The notes beneath the pieces were generated by a model. That model searched no databases and had not been told where the DNA came from. It saw only the letters and a list, made by a program, of their open reading frames with translations. The translations under genes and the position numbers were made by a program. This document shows positions 7,549 to 14,404 of a DNA stretch of 63,164 bases, one piece after another. The stretch covers positions 1 through 63,164 of the forward strand of contig NZ_BOOG01000015.1 in assembly GCF_016863115.1 (NCBI RefSeq). The letters are read 5' to 3'. Origin of the DNA: Sphaerimonospora thailandensis (GTDB lineage Bacteria > Actinomycetota > Actinomycetes > Streptosporangiales > Streptosporangiaceae). The number at the start of each line of letters is the position of its first letter. Positions within the stretch are counted from its first letter, which is position 1.

Positions 7549-7988
7549 GCGTCCACCTCGACCGTCTCGGTGACCGGCCAGGTGTGGACGGGGCACGACC
7601 CGGAGCCGTCGCAGGCGCACGAGACATCGGGCGCGTCGACCAGGGGCGGGGTGGACAGCTCGGCCGCGGTCAGGCCGGGAACGTGCGGGGCCCCGTTCCA
7701 GATCTGGACGGTCACGCCCTGGTAGGTGCCGGTGACGGCCAGACGCGCCGAGGTGGGGGTGTTCCCGTAGGGCTCGTACTCCCAGACCGGGCCGTCCAGG
7801 AGAGGGGTCCACTGGTGGAGGGCGATCCGGGTCTGGTCGAGGCTGACGGCGTACAGCTGGCCCCGGATGGTGCCGTCCTCGCGGATCTCCCACGTCCAAA
7901 TCTCGGGGGCGGGGATGGTGAGCAGGTGGGCGAGTACGAGGGCGGCGGTCCGCTGCTGGCCGGCCGCGGGGGCGATGGTGGTGGTCAC
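7545..7988 (-). CDS. Hypothetical protein with C-terminal Cys cluster
   Basis: A 147-residue protein with a beta-rich middle (IWTWEIREDGTIRGQLYAV) and a terminal CACDGSGSCPVH cluster that could bind zinc. Proteins like it often precede YqaJ in actinobacterial elements. I cannot name a function. It overlaps both neighbours by 4 bases. Confidence 0.55.
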   Translation of the reverse strand: MTTTIAPAAGQQRTAALVLAHLLTIPAPEIWTWEIREDGTIRGQLYAVSLDQTRIALHQWTPLLDGPVWEYEPYGNTPTSARLAVTGTYQGVTVQIWNGAPHVPGLTAAELSTPPLVDAPDVSCACDGSGSCPVHTWPVTETVEVDA

Positions 7989-8341
7989 TGGTCACCGTCC
8001 TTGGCGGGCTTGGGGTGGACGCGGGTGATGGGGCCGTGCCCCTCGTGGATGAAGGTCCACAGGCTGCGGCGGCCCTTGGTGTCGATGAGGTCGCCGTCCG
8101 TGGTCGCCCAGTAGTGCTCGCCGCGGTTGTCGGCCCAGATCTGGCCGGGCTGGGGCGTGCCGTCGGCCGGGGTGGTGCGGCGGAGGGTCACCATGTGCGT
8201 GTCGAGCCGGACGGTGACCAGCTCGGCCGGGCCGTCGTCGAGGCGGAGGGCGAGGGTCACCACGTTGTCCGTCTGGGAGACGACGGTGGCGGGGGCGGTG
8301 AACTGGAGGACCTCGCGAGGCTGGTAGGTGGGCGTGTTCAT
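7985..8341 (-). CDS. Hypothetical beta-rich protein, 118 residues
   Basis: Alternating hydrophobic strands (TVVSQTDNVVTLALRLDD, PGQIWADNRGEHYWA) suggest a small beta barrel or Tudor-like fold. No catalytic motif is visible. It overlaps its neighbours by 4 bases at both ends. Confidence 0.5.
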   Translation of the reverse strand: MNTPTYQPREVLQFTAPATVVSQTDNVVTLALRLDDGPAELVTVRLDTHMVTLRRTTPADGTPQPGQIWADNRGEHYWATTDGDLIDTKGRRSLWTFIHEGHGPITRVHPKPAKDGDQ

Positions 8342-8646
8342 CGGGCGTCGTCTCCTTCGGTGTCGTAGCCGTCGTCGTAGTCGGCCTGTTCGCGCCGGTA
8401 CTCGGCCTCGGCCCACTCGTCGAGCGGGGGCCCGGCGCGGTGCGGCACGGGGGCGGGCGGCTTGGACTCGCCGCGCAGGATCGCCTCGACCTGGGCGCGG
8501 TAGAAGCGGCGGTGGTTGCCGATGGTGCGGATGCTGTCGAGGCGGCCGGCGTTGGCCCAGCGGGTGACGGTCTTGGGGTCGACGCCGAACGCGGCGGCGA
8601 CCTCACCGAGGGCCATCATCGAGTCGGGCTGGGTACGGTGTTGCAT
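8338..8646 (-). CDS. BldC-like MerR-type DNA-binding protein
   Basis: The 102-residue product starts at the ATG at 8646, where AAGGAGG lies 7 bases upstream; an upstream in-frame start has no such site. Residues about 11-55 are a MerR/BldC-type helix-turn-helix: ALGEVAAAFGVDPKTVTRWA followed by a wing with IRTIGNHRRFYRAQVEAIL. BldC controls development in streptomycetes by cooperative binding to direct repeats. In mobile elements such small proteins act as excisionases or activators. The C-terminal 45 residues are acidic and Tyr-rich, an addition not present in short BldC proteins. Confidence 0.8.
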   Translation of the reverse strand: MQHRTQPDSMMALGEVAAAFGVDPKTVTRWANAGRLDSIRTIGNHRRFYRAQVEAILRGESKPPAPVPHRAGPPLDEWAEAEYRREQADYDDGYDTEGDDAR

Positions 8647-8707
8647 GTATCCCTCCTTGGGATCTGGCGCCCCCGTGTCGCCTCGGTCGGCCGGGGGCGT
8701 CGGCATG

Positions 8708-8941
8708 TCAGGTGGTGCGCCTGCGTGCGGGCTTGGCGGGGGTGGTGCGGGCGGCGATGTAGGCGTGCAGGCCGTCGCGGGGGACGCGGGTCCGGGACCG
8801 CTTGGAGCCGGGGGGCGCGATGTCGGTAGACGGCAGGGCGCCGCGTGCGATGAGGCGGGCGACGGTGTTGTAGCTGCAGCGCAGTTCCTTGGCCGCCTCG
8901 GGGATGGTGAGGAGTGCGGTCTCGTTCTCCGGCTTGGTCAT
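8708..8941 (-). CDS. Excisionase-like helix-turn-helix protein
   Basis: A 77-residue basic protein with the HTH_17/excisionase pattern LTIPEAAKELRCSYNTVARLIARG and a wing ending VPRDGLHAYIAA. Excisionases bend att DNA and steer integrases to excision. It is the second gene of the leftward transcript, opposite the integrase, so it would be made when the repressor lets go. The basic tail KPARRRTT may add DNA affinity. Confidence 0.75.
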   Translation of the reverse strand: MTKPENETALLTIPEAAKELRCSYNTVARLIARGALPSTDIAPPGSKRSRTRVPRDGLHAYIAARTTPAKPARRRTT

Positions 8942-8944
8942 TTT

Positions 8945-9196
8945 TCACTTCCTCTCTGTGGCTGATGATTTTGCAGACAGTGCGGGCCGAAAAAGATGAT
9001 CGGCCGGGATGTCCAGGGCGGTCGCGATGGCGGTTGCGGTTTCCTGGCTGCAGGTGCGTTTGCCGCCGAGGATCATCACGAGAAATCCCCGTGACCTGCC
9101 GATTTCTTTGGCCAGGGTGGTGACGTTGTGCTTGCCCGTCATGGCCTGCCGGAGCCGGGTCGGGTCCGTGAGGGTCATGCCACGGGGTCGTGCCAT
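8945..9196 (-). CDS. XRE-family Cro/CI-type regulator, first gene of the leftward operon
   Basis: An 83-residue helix-turn-helix protein. The XRE core is NVTTLAKEIGRSRGFLVMIL followed by a CSQETATAIATALDIP helix, at residues about 24-67. It heads the leftward early operon and is divergent from the regulator at 9422, in the position of Cro in lambdoid phages. It probably binds the inverted sites at 9.28-9.34 kb; this is inferred. Confidence 0.8.
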   Translation of the reverse strand: MARPRGMTLTDPTRLRQAMTGKHNVTTLAKEIGRSRGFLVMILGGKRTCSQETATAIATALDIPADHLFRPALSAKSSATERK

Positions 9197-9256
9197 GGGC
9201 TGGTGCTCCTGATTGCTCGTGGGGAACCCTGGGTGGTGCTGGATGATTCTTCAGAC

Positions 9257-9340
9257 ACCGTAACGGATCGCTTTGGGGTTGGCAACAAATCCGCGCGGTG
9301 ACAACTGCGTCACTTGACCGGCCCCCGTATTGTTGTCACC
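9257..9340. promoter_or_regulatory. Divergent promoter/operator region of the immunity switch
   Basis: A leftward promoter is visible as TTGCCA, 17 bases, TACGGT on the minus strand (9285-9280 and 9262-9257), about 60 bases before the XRE start. A perfect 9-bp inverted repeat, GGTGACAAC at 9297-9305 and GTTGTCACC at 9332-9340, lies between the divergent genes. A third related half-site, GGCAACAA, falls at 9281-9288 inside the -35 area. Such spacing is expected of operators for the two flanking regulators. The rightward promoter was not identified with confidence. Confidence 0.6.
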
Positions 9341-9421
9341 TGCATAACGGTGCAGACTCGGACGAGTTGGCGATTCATCAGCCACCGTTCGCCAGGCGAG
9401 GGCAACCAGGAGGGCGACCAG

Positions 9422-9850
9422 ATGCCGCCGCAGACCGAGACGCCGCGGCCAGACGAGAGCATGCTGCCGCTGAGCGCTGCCGTCTGGGACCACCTGCGCG
9501 AGCAGGCCGGCGACAGCCTGCGTTCGCTCGCCCGGCGGTGTGTCGATCCGGCGACCGGGATGGATCTCAAGCGGCCGTGGCTGGCCGACCTCGCGGCCGG
9601 GGACATCGGCAGGGCTCCGGAGCTGTGGCGGTTGCGGGCGCTGGCGGCCGGGCTGGGGCTGCCGCTGGGACGGGTGCAGTTGCTGGCGGCGCGGCAGTGG
9701 CTGGGGATCGACCTGGAGGCGTTGGACGTCCGGGTGGGCGAGGGCGATCATGTAATCGTGCCGGTGCCTGCGAGTTTGAGCGAGGCGGGCCGGGCGCGGG
9801 TTGTGAAATGGGCGCGGCGGTGGGCGGAAGATCAGGCCGACGAAAGCTAA
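9422..9850 (+). CDS. Putative immunity regulator, rightward
   Basis: The start at 9422 is fixed by an AGGAGGG site about 8 bases upstream. The 142-residue product has helical segments LREQAGDSLRSLARRCV and PWLADLAAGDIGRAPELWRL, resembling the repressor-like XRE domains of actinobacterial elements that recognise operators as dimers. The C-terminal third (VIVPVPASLSEAGRARVVKW) is separate. It faces the XRE/Cro-like gene across the operator region, which suggests the repressor role. That role is inferred from position. Confidence 0.6.
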   Translation: MPPQTETPRPDESMLPLSAAVWDHLREQAGDSLRSLARRCVDPATGMDLKRPWLADLAAGDIGRAPELWRLRALAAGLGLPLGRVQLLAARQWLGIDLEALDVRVGEGDHVIVPVPASLSEAGRARVVKWARRWAEDQADES

Positions 9851-9858
9851 CTCTCAGG

Positions 9859-9885
9859 TTACTCAAGGGTTACTCTCGAATTACT
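9859..9885. repeat. Three TTACT direct repeats at 11-base spacing
   Basis: TTACT occurs at 9859-9863, 9870-9874 and 9881-9885, each one helical turn apart, in the gap between the regulator and the next gene. Exact helical phasing suggests cooperative binding on one DNA face, as for integrase arm sites or BldC-type proteins. Confidence 0.5.
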
Positions 9886-9985
9886 TTCAGGTTGCCGTCT
9901 TTATTCGCGGTTTCGGGTGCGTAATACTCCCATTCCCGGATCGTGAATCATCCTCAATCGGCGCGGAAGGGCACTGCGTGACCAC

Positions 9986-10366
9986 ATGCCTGGAACGGTG
10001 CACTATCGCCTAATCCCATCAGAGCGGCTGCCGTACGGGCCGGTCGCCCTACGCCTGCGGCCGGACGGCCGGGTCGTCGCCGCCATCGCCGACGATCAAA
10101 TAGATCCCGTGCTGGCCGCCGAGCTCGGCCGGGTGGGGAGCGCTATTCTGCGGCCGTACGCCCGGCGGGTCGAGCCGCAGGCCGTGCCCGTGCTCGCCTG
10201 CCGGATCGAGCGGGTCGCGACGGTGCCCGTGGGGCTGGTCTCGGCCGAGGTCGTCGGCCATGTGCTGCGCGTGCGCGTCCCACGCGATCTGCTGAGCAAG
10301 GCCGCCGCGGCCGGCCTGTCGGTGGCCGCGACCGCGCTTATGCAGCACTTCAGCAGCGGTTTATGA
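9986..10366 (+). CDS. Hypothetical protein between regulator and integrase
   Basis: A 126-residue protein with high GC in third positions and an ordered strand/helix pattern, but no recognised motif. The ATG at 9986 has only a distant GGAAGGG upstream, so the true start is uncertain. It is 43 bases before the integrase and probably co-transcribed with it. Confidence 0.55.
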   Translation: MPGTVHYRLIPSERLPYGPVALRLRPDGRVVAAIADDQIDPVLAAELGRVGSAILRPYARRVEPQAVPVLACRIERVATVPVGLVSAEVVGHVLRVRVPRDLLSKAAAAGLSVAATALMQHFSSGL

Positions 10367-10409
10367 ATTTCTTTCACAATTCCATTCCCATCCCAATTGG
10401 AGGCTTCCC

Positions 10410-11612
10410 GTGCCCTCCTATCGAAAACTGCCGTCCGGGCTGTGGCAGGCGTCCGTGCGCCTGCCGTCCGGGCGGCGAGTCACGAAGACGGACAAGCTGA
10501 AAAAGGTCGTCCAATCATGGGCGTCCGAGCAAGAGGCGCTGATCGCGCGAGGCCATCGGGTGGATCCGCGCGCCGGGCGGATCACGGTCGCCGAGTGGCA
10601 TGCGAAGTGGTGGGAGGCTCGCGTCGTCGAGGACGAGACCCGCCGCGGTGACGAGACCACGTGGCGGCTCCACGTCGAGCCGCATTGGCGGGAGTGGCGC
10701 CTGGGGGATGTCGGCCGGATCGACGTCCAGAAGTGGGTGCGCACCCTGCAGAAGGACGGCGTCGGGCCGCATGCGATCCGGCACGCCTACAACCTGCTCG
10801 TCTCCCTGATGGGGGATGCGGCGATGGAGGGGCTGATCCCCGTCAGCCCGTGTCAGAAGATCGACCTCCCGGCCACTCCGCCGAAGGCTCCCGCGTGGTT
10901 CACGCGCGAGCAGGTCGATCTGATCCAGGCCGAGCTGCCGCCTGGGCACGCGGTCATGACGGAGTTGATGTGCTACGCGGGCCTGCGCTGGGGCGAGGCC
11001 GCCGCGGTGGCCGGGGCCGATCGGGACGATGAGGTCGGCAACCCGGTCGACTGGCTGCGGGGGAAGATCCGGATCCGGGGGGCGATGAGCCAGGGCGGCA
11101 AGTGGAAGCCGTACCCGAAGAACTCCGCCAGCCGTGGGGAGGTGCCGGTGCCGCGTCACGTGCTGGACATGATGGCGCCGCTGCTGGCGGGCCGGGCGCG
11201 GGATGGGTGGGTGTTCGTGGCGACGCGGCGCGCGCCGGGCAGCGACAGGGGTACGGCGGAGCGGCCGACGCTGAGCGGCAGCAACTGGACGAACCGGTTC
11301 GTGGCGGCGATCAAGGCGGCGAACAAGAAGATCGAGGCGGCGAACAGGGGGCTGCCGGCGGATCGGCAGCGGGCGCCGATTCCGGCGTACAGCACGCATG
11401 ACTGCCGGCATACGGCGGCGAGCTGGCTGGTGCAGGCGGGGGTTCCGCTGTATGACGTTCAGCATCTGCTCAGGCACGCCTCGTATCAGACGACGATGCG
11501 GTATGCCCATCTGGCGCCGGACGCGCACAACGCGGTGGAGAGCGGCTGGTCGAAGATCATCGCGCATCAGGGGCGCACGGCCCCTGATCGGCGATCAGGT
11601 GAGGGTGGCTGA
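10410..11612 (+). CDS. int: Tyrosine-type site-specific integrase
   Basis: A 400-residue phage integrase. It catalyses recombination between attP and attB through a 3'-phosphotyrosine intermediate. Catalytic residues are visible: R193 in GLRWGE, H330 and R333 in THDCRHTAA, H356 in LLRHAS and Y365 in MRYAHL. The N-terminal 60 residues form the arm-binding domain, with basic RRVTKTDKLKKV, followed by a core-binding domain (residues about 65-150). The GTG start has GGAGG 6 bases upstream. Its 3' end carries a perfect palindromic hairpin at 11583-11599. As in many actinobacterial elements the gene lies at one end of the element. Confidence 0.95.
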   Translation: MPSYRKLPSGLWQASVRLPSGRRVTKTDKLKKVVQSWASEQEALIARGHRVDPRAGRITVAEWHAKWWEARVVEDETRRGDETTWRLHVEPHWREWRLGDVGRIDVQKWVRTLQKDGVGPHAIRHAYNLLVSLMGDAAMEGLIPVSPCQKIDLPATPPKAPAWFTREQVDLIQAELPPGHAVMTELMCYAGLRWGEAAAVAGADRDDEVGNPVDWLRGKIRIRGAMSQGGKWKPYPKNSASRGEVPVPRHVLDMMAPLLAGRARDGWVFVATRRAPGSDRGTAERPTLSGSNWTNRFVAAIKAANKKIEAANRGLPADRQRAPIPAYSTHDCRHTAASWLVQAGVPLYDVQHLLRHASYQTTMRYAHLAPDAHNAVESGWSKIIAHQGRTAPDRRSGEGG

Positions 11613-11688
11613 CCTGGAGTTTCTGCAGATGGATGTGTACCCGATGACCCACCACGTGGAGTGCGTGGCGCTGCTGGTCAGGGAGTAA
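11605..11688 (+). CDS. Possible 27-residue peptide overlapping the integrase stop
   Basis: A GTG at 11605 overlaps the end of the integrase gene and opens a frame for VADLEFLQMDVYPMTHHVEC and seven more residues. Codon use looks coding and overlap coupling is the habit in this element. There is no separate ribosome site and I know no family, so the call is tentative. Confidence 0.3.
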   Translation: MADLEFLQMDVYPMTHHVECVALLVRE

Positions 11689-11697
11689 TCATGGAAA

Positions 11698-11721
11698 GCC
11701 CCGCATCATCCGGTGCGGGGC
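11698..11721 (-). terminator. Rho-independent terminator of the coiled-coil genes
   Basis: An 8-bp perfect stem (GCCCCGCA with TGCGGGGC) with an 8-base loop. Read on the minus strand it is followed by TTTCC and lies 12 bases after the stop of the 56-residue gene. On the + strand it also ends the integrase transcript region, though without a T tract. Confidence 0.65.
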
Positions 11722-11733
11722 ACTTCCGTCGCA

Positions 11734-11904
11734 TTACGTCTGATCGGGGGCGGTGTGGTCCACGCAGACGGCGACGCGGGCGAGAAGATCACGTATCTCG
11801 ATCTGGCGGGCCTTCAATTCGGCAAGGTCTGCGATGAGGTGGTCGAGCCGCAGTTCCATTCTGGACTGTCCGACCATGCTGGCCGCAATGTCGCCTTTGG
11901 TCAT
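11734..11904 (-). CDS. Small coiled-coil protein, paralogue of the upstream gene
   Basis: A 56-residue product (ATG at 11904) with heptads MELRLDHLIADLAELKARQI and ending in ARVAVCVDHTAPDQT. It closely parallels parts of the 108-residue gene upstream: MELKLNRVVADVAEIK and AELKAGQIETRDLLARV. The two share long DNA similarity, so one is a shortened duplicate of the other. It lies 18 bases downstream and is ended by the hairpin at 11698. Confidence 0.6.
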   Translation of the reverse strand: MTKGDIAASMVGQSRMELRLDHLIADLAELKARQIEIRDLLARVAVCVDHTAPDQT

Positions 11905-11922
11905 AGTTGTCGGTTATATTGA

Positions 11923-12249
11923 TCAGACGTTCACGCCTTCCAGCCGGGCGACGACGCGGGCGAGGAGGTCACGGGTCTCGATCTGCCCGGCCTTCAGCTC
12001 CGCGATATCATCTCGCATGATCGAGTTGTTCTTCTCGATGCTGCCGACGGATCGTTCCAAAACACCGAGGCGACCTTTGATCTCGGCCACGTCTGCGACG
12101 ACGCGGTTGAGTTTCAGTTCCATGCCGGCCTGTCCGGCCTTGACAGAAGCGACGTCGCCTTTGATCTCCGCGGTGTCGCTTCTGACTTCGCGTATGTCGG
12201 ACTCGACGGTGCCGACGCGTTGTTCGAGGTAGGGCATGCCGCTGAGCAT
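11923..12249 (-). CDS. Coiled-coil protein of unknown function
   Basis: A 108-residue protein, almost entirely amphipathic helix with repeated VxSDxxEVRSDxAEIKGDV units (residues about 13-75). The start has GGAGAA 6 bases upstream. Such proteins recall short structural or adaptor coiled coils found beside actinobacterial integrases. No enzymatic motif is present. It is co-oriented with its smaller paralogue. Confidence 0.65.
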   Translation of the reverse strand: MLSGMPYLEQRVGTVESDIREVRSDTAEIKGDVASVKAGQAGMELKLNRVVADVAEIKGRLGVLERSVGSIEKNNSIMRDDIAELKAGQIETRDLLARVVARLEGVNV

Positions 12250-12297
12250 ATGAGTTCTCCTGTGGGGCGGGGGGTCGAACGATGACTTTCGTGGAAG

Positions 12298-13338
12298 CTA
12301 TTCGGCCAGGTCAGAGAGGGTGCGGATGACGGATTTCGGGGGTTTCGCACCGCGGAGTGACAGCCAGGCCAGGCCGTGCCTCGCGCGGAAGGCGGCCAGC
12401 CGCCTGGCTTCGGCCACGCCGAGATCGCGGGGGTCGGACAGCACGGGTGTGAGGGCGATCCGCCGCCAGGCCGAGGTGCCGTCGACGTCCAGCAGGCGCT
12501 GCAGTTGCCCCTGTGCCGACCGCGCGGCCGCGGCCAGCCCGTGGAGGCCCCGGGAGGACGGGACGAGCAGGTTGACGGTGTCGATCTCCGCGCCCGCCGT
12601 CCGGACAGCGCGGAGCATGCTCATGTCCGCCGCGGCCATGCCGTACTCGGAGGCGGGCAGCGTGAAGGTGATGCTGATCGGCCGGCCCCGGTCACGTGAG
12701 TCGCGCTGCAGCCGGGCGATGGCGGCCGCGCGGCGGCGGGTGGCCGCGGCGTCCGCCGAGTCGTGGACCTCGAAGTCGAGGCCGGCCGGATCGAACGTCC
12801 TGATCACCCGCCGGTAGGCCGCGATGAGGCGGGCCTCGCTCGGACACGAGGCCGACAGTTCCGATCCGTACGGCCCGCCGAACGCGATGTCGGCGTCGCC
12901 GCCCTCGGCCCGGAACAGGGCGAGCCGGTCGGCGACCGGGATGTGGTCGAGCGCCGGGCGGCCGGCCCATCGGCCGGTCCATCGGAGCGTGCACCCGTCC
13001 GGTCCGGCCGTGAGGTGGCCGATCGTGTACCACCTCGCCCGGGCCGCCGTCGGTCCCGCTGAGGCGTCCACGAACTCGGTGTATGTCCGTCCGGGGGTGA
13101 CCGGGAGCGGATCCGGCACCGCCGAGGCCGGCGGCGGCATCGGCGTCGTGGCCGGCTTCGTGGTCGGCGTCGTGGTCGTACGGATCGCCCTGACCTGGTG
13201 CGAGACGACCATGGGCTCGGCGGAGGTGGGCAGCAGCCAGAGCGCCAAACCGGTACCGAAGACGAGCGTCGACGCCCCCAGGAAGACGAGGAACCGGGGT
13301 GGGGTGCCCGCTTCGCGGGCAGGCCGTGCCGACTCCAT
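12298..13338 (-). CDS. Membrane-anchored GH18-chitinase-like protein, catalytic Glu missing
   Basis: A 346-residue protein with one N-terminal hydrophobic segment (FLVFLGASTLVFGTGLALWL), a Thr/Pro linker, then a TIM-barrel-like domain. The central motif FDPAGLDFEVHDS aligns with the GH18 signature DxxDxDxE, but the catalytic Glu position is His and the middle Asp is Glu. A carbohydrate-binding rather than hydrolytic role is therefore likely. The ATG at 13338 is preferred (GGTGGAG site) over a GTG at 13359. It is divergent from the oxidoreductase gene. Confidence 0.6.
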   Translation of the reverse strand: MESARPAREAGTPPRFLVFLGASTLVFGTGLALWLLPTSAEPMVVSHQVRAIRTTTTPTTKPATTPMPPPASAVPDPLPVTPGRTYTEFVDASAGPTAARARWYTIGHLTAGPDGCTLRWTGRWAGRPALDHIPVADRLALFRAEGGDADIAFGGPYGSELSASCPSEARLIAAYRRVIRTFDPAGLDFEVHDSADAAATRRRAAAIARLQRDSRDRGRPISITFTLPASEYGMAAADMSMLRAVRTAGAEIDTVNLLVPSSRGLHGLAAAARSAQGQLQRLLDVDGTSAWRRIALTPVLSDPRDLGVAEARRLAAFRARHGLAWLSLRGAKPPKSVIRTLSDLAE

Positions 13339-13431
13339 GCCGACTCCACCATTCACCACGAGGAGTTGTTGAATGACTACGTCATGTCAACGCTAGCAAG
13401 GAGCCGGGGAGGGCGAGGTGATAATGGACGG

Positions 13432-14349
13432 GTGAAATTGAGGATCTTCACTGAGCCCCAGCAGGGTGCGAGCTACGACGACCTGCTGAGCGTCGCGCAG
13501 GCGGCGGAACGGCTAGGGTTCGACGGCTTTTTCCGTTCTGACCATTACCTCCGAATGGGGGCCGGTGATCCCGAGCCGGGTCCCACCGACGCCTGGGTGA
13601 CGCTGGCGGGCCTGGCCCGCGAGACGTCCACGATCCGGCTGGGGACGCTGGTGACCGCGGGAACGTTCCGCCTGCCGGGGCCGCTGGCGATCGGCGTCGC
13701 CCAGGTCGACCAGATGAGCGGTGGCCGGGTCGAGCTGGGTCTGGGCACCGGCTGGTTCGAGGAGGAGCACACCGCCTACGGCATCCCGTTCCCTCCGCTG
13801 GGGGAGCGGTTCGAGCGGCTCGAGGAGCAACTGGAGATCATCACGGGTCTCTGGACGGCGGCCAAGCCGTTCTCGTTCGAGGGGGTCCACTACCGCCTCG
13901 TGGACTCTCCGGCGATGCCGAAGCCGGCGCAGCGGCCCCGGCCCCCGATCATCCTGGGCGGCACGGGACCGCGGCGCACGCCGCGGCTGGTCGCGAGGTT
14001 CGCCGACGAGTACAACGTGCCGTTCAACCGCGTCGCCGACACCGGGGCCGCCTATGGCAGGGTGCGGGAGGCGTGTCAGGCGGTGGGACGTGGTGCGATC
14101 ACGCTGTCCGCCGCCCAGGTGGTCTGCGCCGGCCGCGACGAGAACGAGATCGCCCGCCGTGCGGCTGCCATCGGCCGCGACGTGGCGGAGTTGCGCGTCA
14201 ATGGCCTGACCGGCACCCCGGACGAGATCGTGGAGAAGATCAAGGAGTTCGCCCAGATCGGTGCGGAACGGATGTATCTCCAGGTCCTCGACCTCGGTGA
14301 CCTCGAACACCTGGAGCTGATCGCGGCCGAGGTGCTCCCGCACGTCTGA
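13432..14349 (+). CDS. LLM-class F420-dependent oxidoreductase
   Basis: A 305-residue flavin/F420-type oxidoreductase of the luciferase-like superfamily. The N-terminal TIM-barrel segment reads LRIFTEPQQGASYDDLLSVA; the family's GFDGFFRSDHYL and GRVELGLGTGWFEEEH signatures follow, with PPIILGGTGPRRT later. Members reduce diverse substrates with F420H2; the substrate here is unknown. The GTG start at 13432 matches the family N-terminus, while the open frame upstream has no coding character. It is followed by Hen1 after 55 bases. Confidence 0.85.
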   Translation: MKLRIFTEPQQGASYDDLLSVAQAAERLGFDGFFRSDHYLRMGAGDPEPGPTDAWVTLAGLARETSTIRLGTLVTAGTFRLPGPLAIGVAQVDQMSGGRVELGLGTGWFEEEHTAYGIPFPPLGERFERLEEQLEIITGLWTAAKPFSFEGVHYRLVDSPAMPKPAQRPRPPIILGGTGPRRTPRLVARFADEYNVPFNRVADTGAAYGRVREACQAVGRGAITLSAAQVVCAGRDENEIARRAAAIGRDVAELRVNGLTGTPDEIVEKIKEFAQIGAERMYLQVLDLGDLEHLELIAAEVLPHV

Positions 14350-14404
14350 TCGGTCCTGCTGAATTCGGTAGCGGATGAAAGGGGCATCCGGCACACTTTG
14401 CCGG

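Larger units (their letters stand above)
1..12249. mobile_element. Right-hand part of an integrated prophage or phage-like integrative element
   Basis: The stretch combines a tyrosine integrase, an excisionase-like protein, XRE-type regulators on divergent transcripts, a RecT/YqaJ recombination pair and a long leftward operon of tiny overlapping genes, which together are the early and immunity region of an actinophage or similar element. The left end lies outside the window because the first gene is cut at base 1. The right end is not resolved: it could fall just after the integrase (about 11.6-11.7 kb) or after the coiled-coil genes (about 12.25 kb). No tRNA gene and no duplicated core sequence could be seen, so att sites are not assigned. 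No capsid, terminase or tail genes are in view. Confidence 0.85.

Noticed and set aside
11613-11733. An attachment-site core next to the integrase
   Set aside because: Without the left end of the element no duplicated core can be compared, so any choice would be a guess.
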